A stretch of 64,000 nucleotides of DNA from Streptomyces sp. 35G-GA-8 (GTDB taxonomy: Bacteria > Actinomycetota > Actinomycetes > Streptomycetales > Streptomycetaceae): contig NZ_JAMHJQ010000003.1 in NCBI RefSeq assembly GCF_023534745.1, forward strand, positions 242,504-306,503, in the 5' to 3' direction. Below are positions 55,501 through 64,000 of this stretch, piece after piece. A program made the position numbers and the translations under genes. The notes under the pieces are model-generated. The model made no database searches. It worked only from the letters and a program-made list of their open reading frames with translations, and was not told where the DNA came from. The stretch's first letter is position 1; each line of letters starts with the position of its first letter.

Positions 55501-55802
55501 CGGGCGGCGACTTCCTGGAGCGGCTGTTGGCCCTCCCGCCCGAAGACCGTCCGGCCGCGGCCGAGGAAGAGGTCCGGGGGCTCGCCGGGCGGGTCCTGCG
55601 GCTCGACGCCGAACAGGTACGCGGGGACATCCCGTTCAAGCAACTGGGCCTGGACTCCCTCATGGGCCTGGAACTGCGCAACCGCCTGGAGGCCTCGTTC
55701 GGGCTCAAACTGTCGCCCACCCTCCTGTGGTCCTACGGGACATCGAAGGCGCTCGCCGACGCGCTGTGCGAGCGGCTTCCCGACCCGTCGGAGACCGGCT
55801 GA
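49560..55802 (+). CDS. Single-module type I PKS: KS-AT-DH-ER-KR-ACP
   Basis: Polyketide synthase of 2080 aa. KS (about 12-430) has ETGCSSS, EAHGTGT and NIGHLEA. AT (about 540-840) has GHSQGE and YASHS, the methylmalonyl-CoA signature. DH (about 905-1180) has HQVHGTPVLP. ER (about 1400-1700) is present, but the NADPH motif reads LPAGVAARA in place of the glycine-rich GGVGMA, so activity is doubtful. KR (about 1720-1900) has TGGLGALG and AAYAAAN, and LLADAT where B-type KRs carry LDD. ACP (about 1990-2065) has LGLDSL. The KS begins after about ten residues and the chain ends shortly after the ACP, so no docking helices are visible. This fits a first or free-standing, perhaps iterative, module. 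It is followed after 70 bases by the next PKS. Confidence 0.95.
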   Translation: MDANAEGDPANLIAIVGMAGRFPGAPDVESLWTLMMAGEDGIGPIPADRWDSTAQLDPEKEIQAVGGFLDGVDRFDAGFFGISPREAEAIDPQQRLMLEVGWRAMEDAGQRADALAGTRTGVYVGASWHDYELLRTAREAGPTPHSLVGNALDVIAARLSYFLKVRGPSMTVETGCSSSLVALHLASQALRQGEIDAAIVGGTNLMLDPHVTVGLTHFGGLSPDGRCKAFAASANGFVRGEGVAALYVKTLERALADGDRVHGVVVNTVVNNDGGGDSLVTPSPQGQEDLLRRAYGGGVVPEGAPAYIEAHGTGTGRGDPIEAAAIGHVLGRDRADNPLLIGSVKTNIGHLEASAGLAGLIKILLALKHRVVPPSLHSEELNPAIPFEDINLRVVREPTPLPDSGPLYLGVNSFGWGGTNAHVVVMSPPGTPPDDTRPPGARPVAATGLPAVVPLSAKDVPSLGLRAAELAPLVPDSAEDIVTQAGALAWRRDHFPVRAALVAPGESARLRTDLLGLAAAPDAEPVSPGLTVGSAVPHGGTAFVFPGQGSQWSGMGVELFRDSPLFAEVVTRCADALRPYTDWNLLDIFSGKADEEWMSRIDMLQPTLWAMSLGLAELWRASGVEPDVVLGHSQGEITAATLAGVLSYEDAALVMARRSAIARRASGQGRMLAVDLDRDAALAALQGFEDSVSLAVHNGPSSCVLSGEKEAVLTLKELLDAEGTYCRLVNVDYASHSPQMDPLRDDLLAALDPVRPRDAEIGLMSTVRRSRLAGPEMDGAYWVENLRSPVQFADAMSALLDDGITHVVEISPHPVLAPAIEQLVAGQPRRAAVLTTMRRHQGGTADITGALARGYVAGLEPFGELPRSSGTAVPGYPLRQDRYWTAERPRGTGAARGFDTPLLPAPGEADVLHGALELSLNGPPWLADHQVHGTPVLPGAGMLAIAVNTARALPGPAARRLEKVRFRKEVAMTEDMTRLIAEWSGNTGGGAFRLLSLSEGGAGWEENATARVDHRESPRSATFPDWHTGLDPVDTDGFYRSWAARGLEYGPAFRGIRTLYADPAGEHALAEVVLGERLRAGNRGRAPHPALWDGALQVSLALCDAYAPGTALVPTAVDRVELLADPEEPVTQVWSHAVRRAEGVFDIEIFDSGHRPLLVMAGLELSPLPGAGPAADFDAERLHRVEWTDLTAPRGETAGAGHWLVCGAADDTGMARRLADGLSAAGAGVTRTVTDGVPDASPLPENVVFVAPDATAGYEAQRQGLSRLAGLARACSELPVPPPLAVVTAGAQAAEPGDTPDPGSALYWGFTRVLRREHPELLARLVDVDPADADGPAEWAAELLGDGAEDQVALRAGRRLAARLTRGVPTGRAAAALPARRSARQPFRACTRRPGALEPVEFLPLARRSPGVGEIEIEIAAVALDHGDAFRVFGARQGGGGPLPLGSGCAGRVTAVGPDITAVAPGDRVVACAVGVLASHVTVRADHAALVPDGLGDAEAAALPLPLAAAWHALSDLGRLEAGETVLIDLPAGVAARAAVEQISRVLGARIITTAIGGDADPGSDAVVDPTDPDWAEAVRAATGGRGVDLLLASPTGQPGDGRLDALATGGRYIAFGGNGSRALGAEAFSRGVALATVALPGLLEQRGRRFAAALRAAWELVVNGKLESLPVHTRAMAEVTEALRETVNGAPHGRRTVLVDPSGVEAVTPLPMPGGRFRADGSYLVTGGLGALGLSLAEFLAAHGAGSLVLLGRSAPAPAAAARIEALRATGITVRTERCDIADADAVRAVLGGVRDELPPLRGVVHAAGLLADATVRNLTAEQVERVLAPKAAGARNLDAATADDPLDFFVLFSSAAALVGNAGQAAYAAANAYLDAFAEARRRRGLPALSVQWGPFTEIGLAASDDQRGARLEERGMGGFGPDEAWSALVRMLERDEPVTGYVPIHLRQWFDAYPDTAALGSWERLLGAARDGGGAAGTGGDFLERLLALPPEDRPAAAEEEVRGLAGRVLRLDAEQVRGDIPFKQLGLDSLMGLELRNRLEASFGLKLSPTLLWSYGTSKALADALCERLPDPSETG

Positions 55803-55872
55803 CCCCGGTCCCGCGTCCGGCCCCAGCCTTTTCCGCGACGTTCCGTCGTACGACCGCGAGGAATACCAGCTC

Positions 55873-58800
55873 ATGGAAAATTCCGAAAAGATCGAAAAAA
55901 CCGAAAAGACCGAAGAGTTGTCGAAGACCGAAGAGACCGCCGCGTCCGACGGGGGCCGGCAGACCCCACTCACCCGCGCACTCGCCACGATCCGCACCCT
56001 GCGGCAGCGCATCGAGGAGCAGGAGGGCAGCGGGCCCGTCGCCGTGGTCGGCGTCGGCCTGCGGCTGCCGGGCGGCATCGACGACCTCGACGGTTACTGG
56101 GAGGCGCTGGCGGCCGGGCGGGACATGGTCCGCCCCATTCCGGAGAACCGGAAGGAACCGTTCACCGCCGAGTGGGAGAGACTTCCGCAGCGCGGCGGCT
56201 TCCTGGACGAAGTGCTCGACTTCGACGCCGCGTTCTTCGGCATCAGCCCGCGCGAGGCGCGTCATCTCGACCCTCAGCAGCGGCTCCTGCTGGAGGTCGC
56301 CTGGGAAGCGATGGAGAACGCGGGCCTGCCCGCCGACCGGCTCTCCGGCACCCAGACCGGTATGTACCTCGGCATCATGTGGCAGGACTACCGGGACTGG
56401 CTCGTGGGCGAACCGGATGCCTACTGGACGACCGGCAACGGCCACAACTTCGCGGCCGGCCGCATCGCGCACGCGCTCGGCCTCAACGGGCCGACCATGG
56501 CCGTCGACACCGCCTGCTCGTCCTCGCTGGTCGCCGTACACCTGGCCGCGCAGGCGCTGCGGCGGGGCGACTGCGACGTGGCGTTCGCCGCGGGCACCAA
56601 CCTCATCCTGTCCCCCCGGTCCACGCGGCTGGTACAGGAGACCCGGTCGCTGGCCCCCGACGGCCTCTGCAAGGCGTTCGACGCCCGCGCCAATGGATTC
56701 GTCCGCGGCGAGGGGTGCGGGGTCGTGGTCCTGAAGCGCCTGGACCACGCCCTGCGCGACGGGGACCGCGTGCACGCCGTGATCCACGGCACCGCCGTCA
56801 ACCAGGACGGCCGCTCGGGTGGCTTCACCGCCCCCAACGTGCTGTCCCAGGTGTCCCTCATCGAGAAGGCGCTCGCCGAATCCGGCCTGGCGCCCTCGGA
56901 CATCGGCTACATCGAGGCCCACGGCACCGGGACCGCGCTGGGCGATCCCATCGAGATGGAGGCGCTGGCGACGGCGCTCGGCCGGACGAACGGCGGTGCC
57001 CCCCTCGCCGTCGGAGCGGCGAAGAGCAACTTCGGTCATCTGGAGGCCGCCGCCGGTGTCGCCGGACTGGTCAAGGCGATGCTCTGCCTGCGTCACCGGA
57101 AGGCTCCGCCGGTCGTCCACTTCCGTACGCTCAACCCCAGGGTCGATCTCTCCGGTACGGGCATGACCGTGCCCGGGGAACTCACCGACTGGGCCCCCGG
57201 CAGCGGCCGTTACGCCGGTGTCAGCTCCTTCGGCATGAGCGGCACCAACGCGCATGTCATCCTCGGCCCTCCCGAGGACACCCGCCGCGACGGTGGCCCC
57301 CGCACAGATGGCCCCCGGGTCGAGGGGTTCGAGATCTCCGCGAAGACGCCGGAGGCGCTGCGCGCCCTCGCGGGCCGGTACGCGGACCGCGTCTCGGCGC
57401 TCGGCCCGGAGTCCTACGCGGCCTTCGCCCACACGGCGGGCGCAGGGCGGACCCGCCACGCGTTCCGTGCCCGCCTCACCTGCGCGGACGTCGAGTCGGC
57501 GGCCGGGGCCCTGCGGGCGCTGGCGGCCGGTGAGCCGCGCGCCGACGTGACCCTCGCCGAGGGGGCGGCCCCGGAGGCCGGTCACCTCGGGGACGCGCTG
57601 CCCCGCGACGTCATCGATCTGCCCGCCTATCCCTGGCAGCGCACGCGTCACGCGCCCGAGACCCTGCCCACCGGGCCGGTGACGCCCGCGGCGCCGGGCG
57701 GCGCGGCGGCCCCGGCCGACAGGGAGCACTCTCCTTTGCCGACCGCGCACCGTACGGTGTGGCAGCCGGCCGAACCGACCGGTGCCGCGCCCCCCGGCTC
57801 CCTGATCCTCGCGGGCGACGACCAGGAACTCCTGGAGACGCTCGCACGCGAAGCGTCCGCCCGGGGGGTGCGGGGGACCCTGCTCACTCCCGTGCCTCCC
57901 GGGCGGGCCGACGGCTGGGCCACCGCGGAACTCCCCACCGACGCCCAGGCCTGGCAGCGGTTCTGGGAGGACCGCGAGGACCGGGAACCGCGAGCCCTGC
58001 TGCTGGTCATGAAGGGCGACAGGCTGCCCGTCGGTCCGGACACCGACGAGCCGGGCGCCGCCGGATCCCGCACCGCGGACCCCTCGGTGGACCCGCTGGC
58101 CGACGGGGCGGCTCTCTGCGCCGCCGTGACGGCCGCCGTCTGCGCCGCCGCGGGCGGCGAGGGGGACCTCGGCCGTGCGTTCGTGGTCACCCGGGCCGCG
58201 GTCCGCACCTCGGACGGGGACCGCACGGTGTGCACGGGGCACGGACTCCTCCACGGGCTCGCCCCGGTGCTCGGACTGGAACTGGGCACCGCCTGGGGCG
58301 GGATCATCGATCTGCCCCTCGCCCCCGGGGACGACGACACCGGCGCCCTCCTCGACTTCGTGGCCGGCCAGTTCATGTCGGCGGCGCCCGGTGTCGAGGA
58401 CCTGGCGGCGATCCGCGACGGCCGGGTCATGGTGGCCCGGTTGACCGAGGCCGCCGGGCACACCGCCGAGCTGACCGTGCGTGCGGACGCGACCTACGTC
58501 GTCACCGGCGGGCTCGGCGCCGTCGGCAGGGAACTCGTCGGTGACCTCGTGCGCCGCGGTGCGCGCAATCTGCTGCTCATCGGCCGCCGTCCGGAAGACG
58601 AGTTGGGCCCCGAGGCCGCGGCACTGCTCACGAATCTCGCCCGGGGCACCGACCGCACCGTCTACCGGGGCGGCGGCTGCGACACACCGGAGGCGCTGGA
58701 ACGGGCCTGCGAGGTACTGGCCGACATGCCGCCCGTGAGGGGTGTGCTCCACGCGGCGGGGACACTGCGGCGCAGCCCTGTCAGGGAGACGGGCGCAGAG

Positions 58801-61800
58801 GAATTCGCCGCCGCCCTGAGCGGCAAGGCCGCCGGCGCCTGGTGGCTCCATCTGGCCGGCTGTGCCTGGCCGCTGGACTTCTTCGTACTCACGTCCTCGG
58901 TCTCCGCCCTGTGGGGCACCGAGGGCTGTGCCGCCTACTCGGCCGCCAACGGCGCCCTCGACACCCTCGCGGCGCATCGCAGATCGCTCGGGCTCCCGGC
59001 GGTGAGCATCGCCTACGGTCCCTGGGCGCTCGGCGGCGAGGGCATGGCCGACTCGGCACTGCGCGAGCGTTCCGCGCGGATGGGGGTCGGCACTCTCGAC
59101 GCCGCTACGGGCCGGGCGGCCCTGACCGGGCAGGCACCCGGCGCCGATGGCCGGCTGGTGGTCTGTCCGCTGGATCTGCCCCGGCTCCGCCAGGTGATGG
59201 CGGGACTCCGGCCACGCGGCCTGTTCGGTACGCACGACACCACGCCCGCCGCACCGGCGGTGGGTGCGCACCCCTTCCTCGACGGGCTGACGCCGGGTGA
59301 GCGTACGGCCGCGGCGCGGGCCATGGTGACCCGTCTGCTCGCGGCCCAGCTCAGCCACGCGGACAGCACCGCCGTGCGGGAGAACGTCGGCTTCTACGAC
59401 CTCGGCCTCGACTCGATCATGGCCGTCGATCTGACGGCGCGACTCTCCGAGGCGTTCGGGACGACCGTCCAGGTCGCGGATGTCTTCGACCACCCCACGG
59501 TCGCCGAACTGGCCGCGTTCCTGCTGTCCAGGAGCGACGGAGCCCCGGCGCCCTCCGGGGGACGGCCCGCGCCTGCCGCGCCGGCAGGAACGACCACCAC
59601 CGCGGCCGGGACGCGCCCCACCGCGGCCGGAACGACGCCCACCGCGACCGAGAAGGAACCCGCCGAGGCCGGGACCACCGGCGAACCCATCGCCATCGTC
59701 GGCATGGCCGGCCGATTCCCCGGCGCCGACTCCGTCGAGGAACTGTGGGAACTCCTCCGCGACGGCCGTGACGGTGTCACCGCGGTGCCCGCCGGGCGCT
59801 GGGACACCTCCGCGATCCGCCCCGGTACGGTCACCACCGACCAGGGCGGTTTCCTGAGCGACATCGACCGCTTCGACGCGGGCTTCTTCGCCGTCCCGGC
59901 GCGCGAGGCCGAGAACCTCGACCCCCAGCAGCGACTGCTCCTCGAATCCGCCTGGCACGCGATGGAGGACGGCGGCATCGACCCGTCGTCCCTGCGCGGC
60001 ACCCGCACGGCGGTCTTCGTCGGCGTCAGCTACGCCGACTACGCGCGGCTGTTGGCCCAGGACGGCCTGGACGGGGTCGACGCGTACTACAGCACGGGCA
60101 CCGCGCTCAACGCGGCGGCCGGCCGCATCGCCTACACACTCGGGCTGAACGGGCCCGCCGTCGCGGTGGACACCGCGTGCTCCTCCTCGCTGGTGGCCCT
60201 GCACCTGGCCGTCGGCTCCCTGAGGTCGGGCGAGAGCGACACGGTGCTGGCCGGTGGGGTGAACGTCATGCTCGACCCGGCCTCGTGGGCCGCCGTCAGC
60301 CAGGCGCACATGCTGTCGCCCGACGGCCGCTGCCGTACGTTCTCGGCCGACGCGAACGGATTCGTGCGCTCCGAGGGCTGCGGTGTCGTCGTCCTCAAAC
60401 GGCTCGGCGACGCCCGGCGCGACGGCGACCGGGTGCTCGCCGTCATCCGCGGCAGCGCCGTGAACCAGGACGGTGCCTCGTCCGGGCTGACCGCCCCCAA
60501 CGGCCGGGCCCAGGAAGGCATGCTGGAGGCGGCTCTGACCCAGGCCGGCGTCGCCGGCTCCGACATCTCCTATCTGGAGGCGCACGGCACCGGCACCGCG
60601 CTCGGCGACCCGATCGAACTCGGTGCCGCCTGGCGGGTCCTCGGCGCGGGGAGGGAGCCGGGCCGGCCGCTGCACGTGGGATCGGTGAAGAGCAACATCG
60701 GCCACTGCGAGTCGGCGGCGGGCATGGCGGCGCTCTTCAAGACCGTGCTCGCGCTGCGGCACGACCTGATCCCCGCCAACCTCCACTTCCAGGAGCCCAA
60801 CCCGCATGTGGACTGGTCCGGGATGAATGTGCGCGTCGTGGACACCGCCACCGCCTGGCGGCGCGGCGACGGGCCTCGGGTCGCCGGGGTGTCCGGATTC
60901 GGCTTCACCGGCACGAACGCCCACCTGGTGATCGCCGACGCCCCGGACGGGACCCCGACGCCCCCTCGGGCCAACGCCCCGGCCGTGCCCGCGACGGACG
61001 CGGCGAGCCGGCCGAAACCGCCCTCGCGCCTCGTCCCGCTCTCGGCCCCCGACCCCGAGGGGCTGGAGCGTCTGACCTCGGCCTGGGCCCGGAGGCTGGA
61101 GAACGCCACCGAGGACGACCTGGACTCGCTGGCCGCCACCGCCGGTGCCGGACGCGCCCACTTCCCGTATCGCCGCGCTCTGCTCGGCGCGACCCCGGAG
61201 CAGCTCTCCGCCCAACTGGACACCCCGGCCGAGGCCGCCCCACGCGCGCCGCGTGTCGCGTTCCTCTTCACCGGCCAGGGCAGCCAGTACTACGGCATGG
61301 GCCGCGAACTGTACGAGAACGAACCGGTGTTCCGGGAGACGTTCGACACCTGCGACCGGGTCCTGACACCACTGCTCGGCGCGTCCCTCGCGGACCTCGT
61401 GTACTACGGCGACGACCGGACCGCCCTCAACGAGACCCGGGTCACCCAGCCCGCCCTTGTCACCCTGGAAATGGCCCTGGTCAGCCTCTGGGCGTCCTGG
61501 GGTGTCCGCCCCGCCGTCGTCATGGGGCACAGCGTCGGCGAGATAACGGCCGCCATGGCCGCCGGGGTGATGGACCTGCCCACCGGCCTCGGGCTGATCG
61601 CGCACCGGGCCCGTCTCATGCAGGGCACCGAACGCGGCGCGATGCTGGCCGTCGTGGCCACCGAGGCGGACGTCAGGGGCTGGACGGCGGACACCGGACT
61701 GGACATCGCGGCCGTCAACGGCCCTGAGTCCGTCGTGGTGTCGGGCGCGCCCGACGCGGTCGACGGCCTGGCCGCCCGGCTGAAGACGAGGGGCGTGCGT

Positions 61801-64000
61801 GCCCGCAGGCTCAGCGTGTCGCACGCCTTCCACTCAAGCCTGCTGGATCCCGCGCTGGCGGAGTTCGACGCGGTTCTCGCCCCGCTGGAGTTCACCGAGC
61901 CGGCGCTGCCCATCGTCTCCAATGTGACGGGCCACCTCGCCGCGCCCGGCGAGTACGACGCCGGATACTGGCGCCGGCACGCACGCCGGCCCGTGCGTTT
62001 CCTCGACGGCGCGCGCCAACTCGCCCTTCTGGGCGTCGACATCTGCCTGGAGATCGGCCCGGACCGCACGCTGGTCAACCTCGTCAAGGGAGCGGGACTC
62101 GCGGAGAGCCCCGGGCTCGCCTCATCGCTGCGGCGAGGGACCGGTGACCGCGCCGCCCTGCTCGCCGCCGCGCGGCAGCTGTATCTGGGCGGCCAGACCA
62201 TCGACTGGGAACAGGTGACCCCGCGTCGCTCCCGGCCGCGTGCCGGCGCACCGCGCTATCCCTTCGCGCGGACGCGGTACTGGACCGGGGCGGGCGGGCG
62301 TGCCGTCGCCAGGGGGACCCGGCCCGTGACCCGGGGCCCCGCCTGGGGGACCGAGATCCGCTCGCCCGCCCTGGGCGGCCGGGTCTGGACCACCGAGCGC
62401 AGTACCGAATACCCGGCCCACCTCACCGACCACCGGCTCTACGGCACGGTCTCCGTGCCCGGCGCCTCCCAGACGGCCACCGTCCTCTCCGCCCTCGGCA
62501 GCGGCGGTGTTCCCGTTCAGCTGGCGGATCTTCACTTCCCGCGCGCCCTGGTGCTGCGGGACGGGGAGCGCTACGAGCTCCAGATCGTGGCGGAGCCGCG
62601 GGAGCGGCAGTCCCGTGGCGTCAGCGTCCACAGTCTGCTCGACGGCGAGACGGGGCGCTGGCAGGAGCATCTGGTGGCGAGGATCGCGGACGCGGGCACC
62701 CGGCAGGAGACCGGCCCGCACGCGGCGGCGCCACCCGACCCGGCGGCGTTCATGGAGAGCGCCGACCGGCACCTCTCGGGAGCGGACTTCTACCGGCATC
62801 TGCGCTCGCTCGGCTACCACTTGGGACCGTCCTTCCGGTGGATCGGTGACGCGTACATCCGCGGCGACGAGGCACTTGTCCGCTTCGTCGAACCGGCGGA
62901 GATGAACGAGTCCCCGGACGGCTACGAGATCCATCCCGGTCTGCTCGACTCGTGCCTGCAGAGCGCCGTGGCGTTCGCGGTCACCGGCGAGCGCGTGACG
63001 GAGGAGGACGGGCTCGCCATTCCCTTCTCCATCGCCCGGCTGTCCTTCCCCCGCCGCCCGGTCCCCGGCCAGGAGTTGTGGGGACATGTCCGCGCGGTGC
63101 GCGAGGCAGGACCGGACGACGGCCTGCTCCAGGTGAGGTCCGCGGACCTGCGTATGTTCGACAGCAGTGGGGCCACGGTGCTGGCGGTGGACGACTTCCG
63201 GTTCCGCCGTGCTCCGCGCGATCTGCTCCAGCGTTCGCTGAGGGAGGGCGTCCGCCACACGTACGACCTCGCCTGGACGGTGCGGAAGCCGGCCACGGCC
63301 GCCGTGACCGGTCCGGTGAGGAGCCGGCGGATCGCCCTGCTGGGCGCCGGCACCGAGCTCGGCCGCGCGGTGCGCGAAGCCTGCGCGGCCCACGGCCACG
63401 AGGTGGAGCCCGTACCGGACGGCGGGGCCGGCACACCGAGAGCCGACCTCGTCGTGGACGCCCGGTTCGTGACCGGCCGGGAGGGCGGTGCGGGACCGGC
63501 GGACGCGCTCGCCGCGGCGCGGGAGCTGACCGGGACCCTGCACGCGGTGGACCGGACCGTTCCGTACGCCGTGCTGGGCGACATGGGCGACGACCACGCG
63601 CGGGGCGGCGGCGTCGGCGCGCCGGTCCGCGAGGCGGTGTGGGGTCTGCTCACCTCACTGGAGGCCGAGCAGACCGACCGGCGGCTGCTCCGGATCGGGC
63701 TCGCCGCCGACTGGAATCCCTCGGTCCTGACGGACGCCCTGATCCGGTCGCTCGACGAGGGTGTTCCCGAGCCCCGGCTCGTGATCGGCCCGGACGAGGT
63801 GCGGGTCGCCCGGCTCGTCCCGTACGACGCCGACCCGGGGCCGGCGCCGGACGCGTCCGCGAGCGGCGCCGCGGCCCTGATCACCGGGGGGCTCGGCGCG
63901 CTCGGCCTGAGCACCGCCCGGTTCCTCGCCCGTCGCGGTGTCACGGCCATCACGCTCATGGCCCGCTCGGCGCCGGATGCCACGGCCCTGGCCGTCATCG
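55873..64000 (+). CDS. Modular type I PKS: docking-KS-[no AT]-KR-ACP / KS-AT-DH-KR..., truncated by the right edge
   Basis: The frame is open from the ATG at 55873 to the window end (over 2700 aa). A charged coiled-coil docking helix ([11 protein letters not shown], then [18 protein letters not shown]) opens it. Module 1: KS (about 57-475) with DTACSSS, then a KS-AT linker running directly into the post-AT linker ([12 protein letters not shown], about 582) with no AT between; KR (about 870-1060) with [11 protein letters not shown] with LGLDSI (about 1176). Module 2: KS (about 1274-1690) with DTACSSS; AT (about 1790-2085) with GHSVGE and HAFH (malonyl-CoA); DH (about 2165-2440) with [11 protein letters not shown] and LLDSCLQ; KR beginning at about 2665 (TGGLGALG). 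Module 1 must be loaded in trans, either by a separate AT or by a neighbouring one. Confidence 0.95.
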   Translation, partial: MENSEKIEKTEKTEELSKTEETAASDGGRQTPLTRALATIRTLRQRIEEQEGSGPVAVVGVGLRLPGGIDDLDGYWEALAAGRDMVRPIPENRKEPFTAEWERLPQRGGFLDEVLDFDAAFFGISPREARHLDPQQRLLLEVAWEAMENAGLPADRLSGTQTGMYLGIMWQDYRDWLVGEPDAYWTTGNGHNFAAGRIAHALGLNGPTMAVDTACSSSLVAVHLAAQALRRGDCDVAFAAGTNLILSPRSTRLVQETRSLAPDGLCKAFDARANGFVRGEGCGVVVLKRLDHALRDGDRVHAVIHGTAVNQDGRSGGFTAPNVLSQVSLIEKALAESGLAPSDIGYIEAHGTGTALGDPIEMEALATALGRTNGGAPLAVGAAKSNFGHLEAAAGVAGLVKAMLCLRHRKAPPVVHFRTLNPRVDLSGTGMTVPGELTDWAPGSGRYAGVSSFGMSGTNAHVILGPPEDTRRDGGPRTDGPRVEGFEISAKTPEALRALAGRYADRVSALGPESYAAFAHTAGAGRTRHAFRARLTCADVESAAGALRALAAGEPRADVTLAEGAAPEAGHLGDALPRDVIDLPAYPWQRTRHAPETLPTGPVTPAAPGGAAAPADREHSPLPTAHRTVWQPAEPTGAAPPGSLILAGDDQELLETLAREASARGVRGTLLTPVPPGRADGWATAELPTDAQAWQRFWEDREDREPRALLLVMKGDRLPVGPDTDEPGAAGSRTADPSVDPLADGAALCAAVTAAVCAAAGGEGDLGRAFVVTRAAVRTSDGDRTVCTGHGLLHGLAPVLGLELGTAWGGIIDLPLAPGDDDTGALLDFVAGQFMSAAPGVEDLAAIRDGRVMVARLTEAAGHTAELTVRADATYVVTGGLGAVGRELVGDLVRRGARNLLLIGRRPEDELGPEAAALLTNLARGTDRTVYRGGGCDTPEALERACEVLADMPPVRGVLHAAGTLRRSPVRETGAEEFAAALSGKAAGAWWLHLAGCAWPLDFFVLTSSVSALWGTEGCAAYSAANGALDTLAAHRRSLGLPAVSIAYGPWALGGEGMADSALRERSARMGVGTLDAATGRAALTGQAPGADGRLVVCPLDLPRLRQVMAGLRPRGLFGTHDTTPAAPAVGAHPFLDGLTPGERTAAARAMVTRLLAAQLSHADSTAVRENVGFYDLGLDSIMAVDLTARLSEAFGTTVQVADVFDHPTVAELAAFLLSRSDGAPAPSGGRPAPAAPAGTTTTAAGTRPTAAGTTPTATEKEPAEAGTTGEPIAIVGMAGRFPGADSVEELWELLRDGRDGVTAVPAGRWDTSAIRPGTVTTDQGGFLSDIDRFDAGFFAVPAREAENLDPQQRLLLESAWHAMEDGGIDPSSLRGTRTAVFVGVSYADYARLLAQDGLDGVDAYYSTGTALNAAAGRIAYTLGLNGPAVAVDTACSSSLVALHLAVGSLRSGESDTVLAGGVNVMLDPASWAAVSQAHMLSPDGRCRTFSADANGFVRSEGCGVVVLKRLGDARRDGDRVLAVIRGSAVNQDGASSGLTAPNGRAQEGMLEAALTQAGVAGSDISYLEAHGTGTALGDPIELGAAWRVLGAGREPGRPLHVGSVKSNIGHCESAAGMAALFKTVLALRHDLIPANLHFQEPNPHVDWSGMNVRVVDTATAWRRGDGPRVAGVSGFGFTGTNAHLVIADAPDGTPTPPRANAPAVPATDAASRPKPPSRLVPLSAPDPEGLERLTSAWARRLENATEDDLDSLAATAGAGRAHFPYRRALLGATPEQLSAQLDTPAEAAPRAPRVAFLFTGQGSQYYGMGRELYENEPVFRETFDTCDRVLTPLLGASLADLVYYGDDRTALNETRVTQPALVTLEMALVSLWASWGVRPAVVMGHSVGEITAAMAAGVMDLPTGLGLIAHRARLMQGTERGAMLAVVATEADVRGWTADTGLDIAAVNGPESVVVSGAPDAVDGLAARLKTRGVRARRLSVSHAFHSSLLDPALAEFDAVLAPLEFTEPALPIVSNVTGHLAAPGEYDAGYWRRHARRPVRFLDGARQLALLGVDICLEIGPDRTLVNLVKGAGLAESPGLASSLRRGTGDRAALLAAARQLYLGGQTIDWEQVTPRRSRPRAGAPRYPFARTRYWTGAGGRAVARGTRPVTRGPAWGTEIRSPALGGRVWTTERSTEYPAHLTDHRLYGTVSVPGASQTATVLSALGSGGVPVQLADLHFPRALVLRDGERYELQIVAEPRERQSRGVSVHSLLDGETGRWQEHLVARIADAGTRQETGPHAAAPPDPAAFMESADRHLSGADFYRHLRSLGYHLGPSFRWIGDAYIRGDEALVRFVEPAEMNESPDGYEIHPGLLDSCLQSAVAFAVTGERVTEEDGLAIPFSIARLSFPRRPVPGQELWGHVRAVREAGPDDGLLQVRSADLRMFDSSGATVLAVDDFRFRRAPRDLLQRSLREGVRHTYDLAWTVRKPATAAVTGPVRSRRIALLGAGTELGRAVREACAAHGHEVEPVPDGGAGTPRADLVVDARFVTGREGGAGPADALAAARELTGTLHAVDRTVPYAVLGDMGDDHARGGGVGAPVREAVWGLLTSLEAEQTDRRLLRIGLAADWNPSVLTDALIRSLDEGVPEPRLVIGPDEVRVARLVPYDADPGPAPDASASGAAALITGGLGALGLSTARFLARRGVTAITLMARSAPDATALAVI

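Noticed and set aside
55705-61833. A 2042-aa open frame on the minus strand opposite the PKS genes
   Set aside because: It is a by-product of very high third-position GC; the translation is low-complexity (Arg, Gly, His, Val) without any domain, while the plus strand has clear KS, AT and KR motifs.
1-64000. CRISPR arrays, tRNA/rRNA genes, insertion sequences, phage or plasmid genes
   Set aside because: I looked for spaced repeats, tRNA-like hairpins and transposase or integrase motifs in all gaps and found none.

Overview
The window is high-GC actinomycete DNA, most likely Streptomyces or a close relative. Many starts are GTG, coding is dense with 4-base overlaps, and rare TTA codons appear in a few genes. 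Almost all of it is one secondary-metabolite gene cluster that runs off both edges. No tRNA, rRNA, transposase, integrase or CRISPR array is visible.

Left block (1-18411, + strand): an assembly-line operon. It holds the end of a modular PKS (AT-DH-KR-ACP), two NRPSs that open with TubC-type docking domains (Cy-A-PCP-TE and Cy-A-PCP), a GMC oxidoreductase, a type II thioesterase and a third NRPS (Cy-A-PCP-TE). All three A domains read as cysteine-activating, so the unit should build cysteine-derived thiazoline/thiazole rings. Only the second Cy domain keeps the complete DxxxxDxxS motif.

Middle block (18470-42089): export (DrrA-type ABC ATPase and two membrane subunits with a divergent TetR gene); a minus-strand tailoring operon (flavin monooxygenase, methyltransferase, MGT-family glycosyltransferase); a stand-alone SagB-type oxidase; a Tat-exported vanadium-haloperoxidase-like protein; a DoxX-like membrane protein; two paralogous AraC-type regulators around a small ABM monooxygenase; a MonCI-like flavin epoxidase/monooxygenase; another TetR regulator; and a deoxyaminosugar cassette (2,3-dehydratase, 4-ketoreductase, N-methyltransferase, 3-aminotransferase, 3,5-epimerase, glucose-1-phosphate thymidylyltransferase). 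The cassette fits a TDP-2,3,6-trideoxy-3-(di)methylaminohexose of the daunosamine/rhodosamine kind; the 4,6-dehydratase must lie elsewhere.

Right block (42390-64000, + strand): a CndH-like flavin halogenase, a cation/proton antiporter, a large LuxR-family (LAL) regulator with a TTA codon, a CtcP-like flavin halogenase, then two PKS genes. One is a single free-standing module (KS-AT-DH-ER-KR-ACP, methylmalonyl-type AT, doubtful ER). The other is a multimodular PKS cut by the right edge, whose first module lacks its AT domain.

Taken together the genes point to a chlorinated, aminosugar-bearing polyketide carrying thiazoline/thiazole rings. I cannot match it to a known compound. A recurring intergenic motif (TTGAGCAATCCWGG-like, seven copies upstream of tailoring, sugar, halogenase and PKS genes) may tie the cluster together as one regulon.
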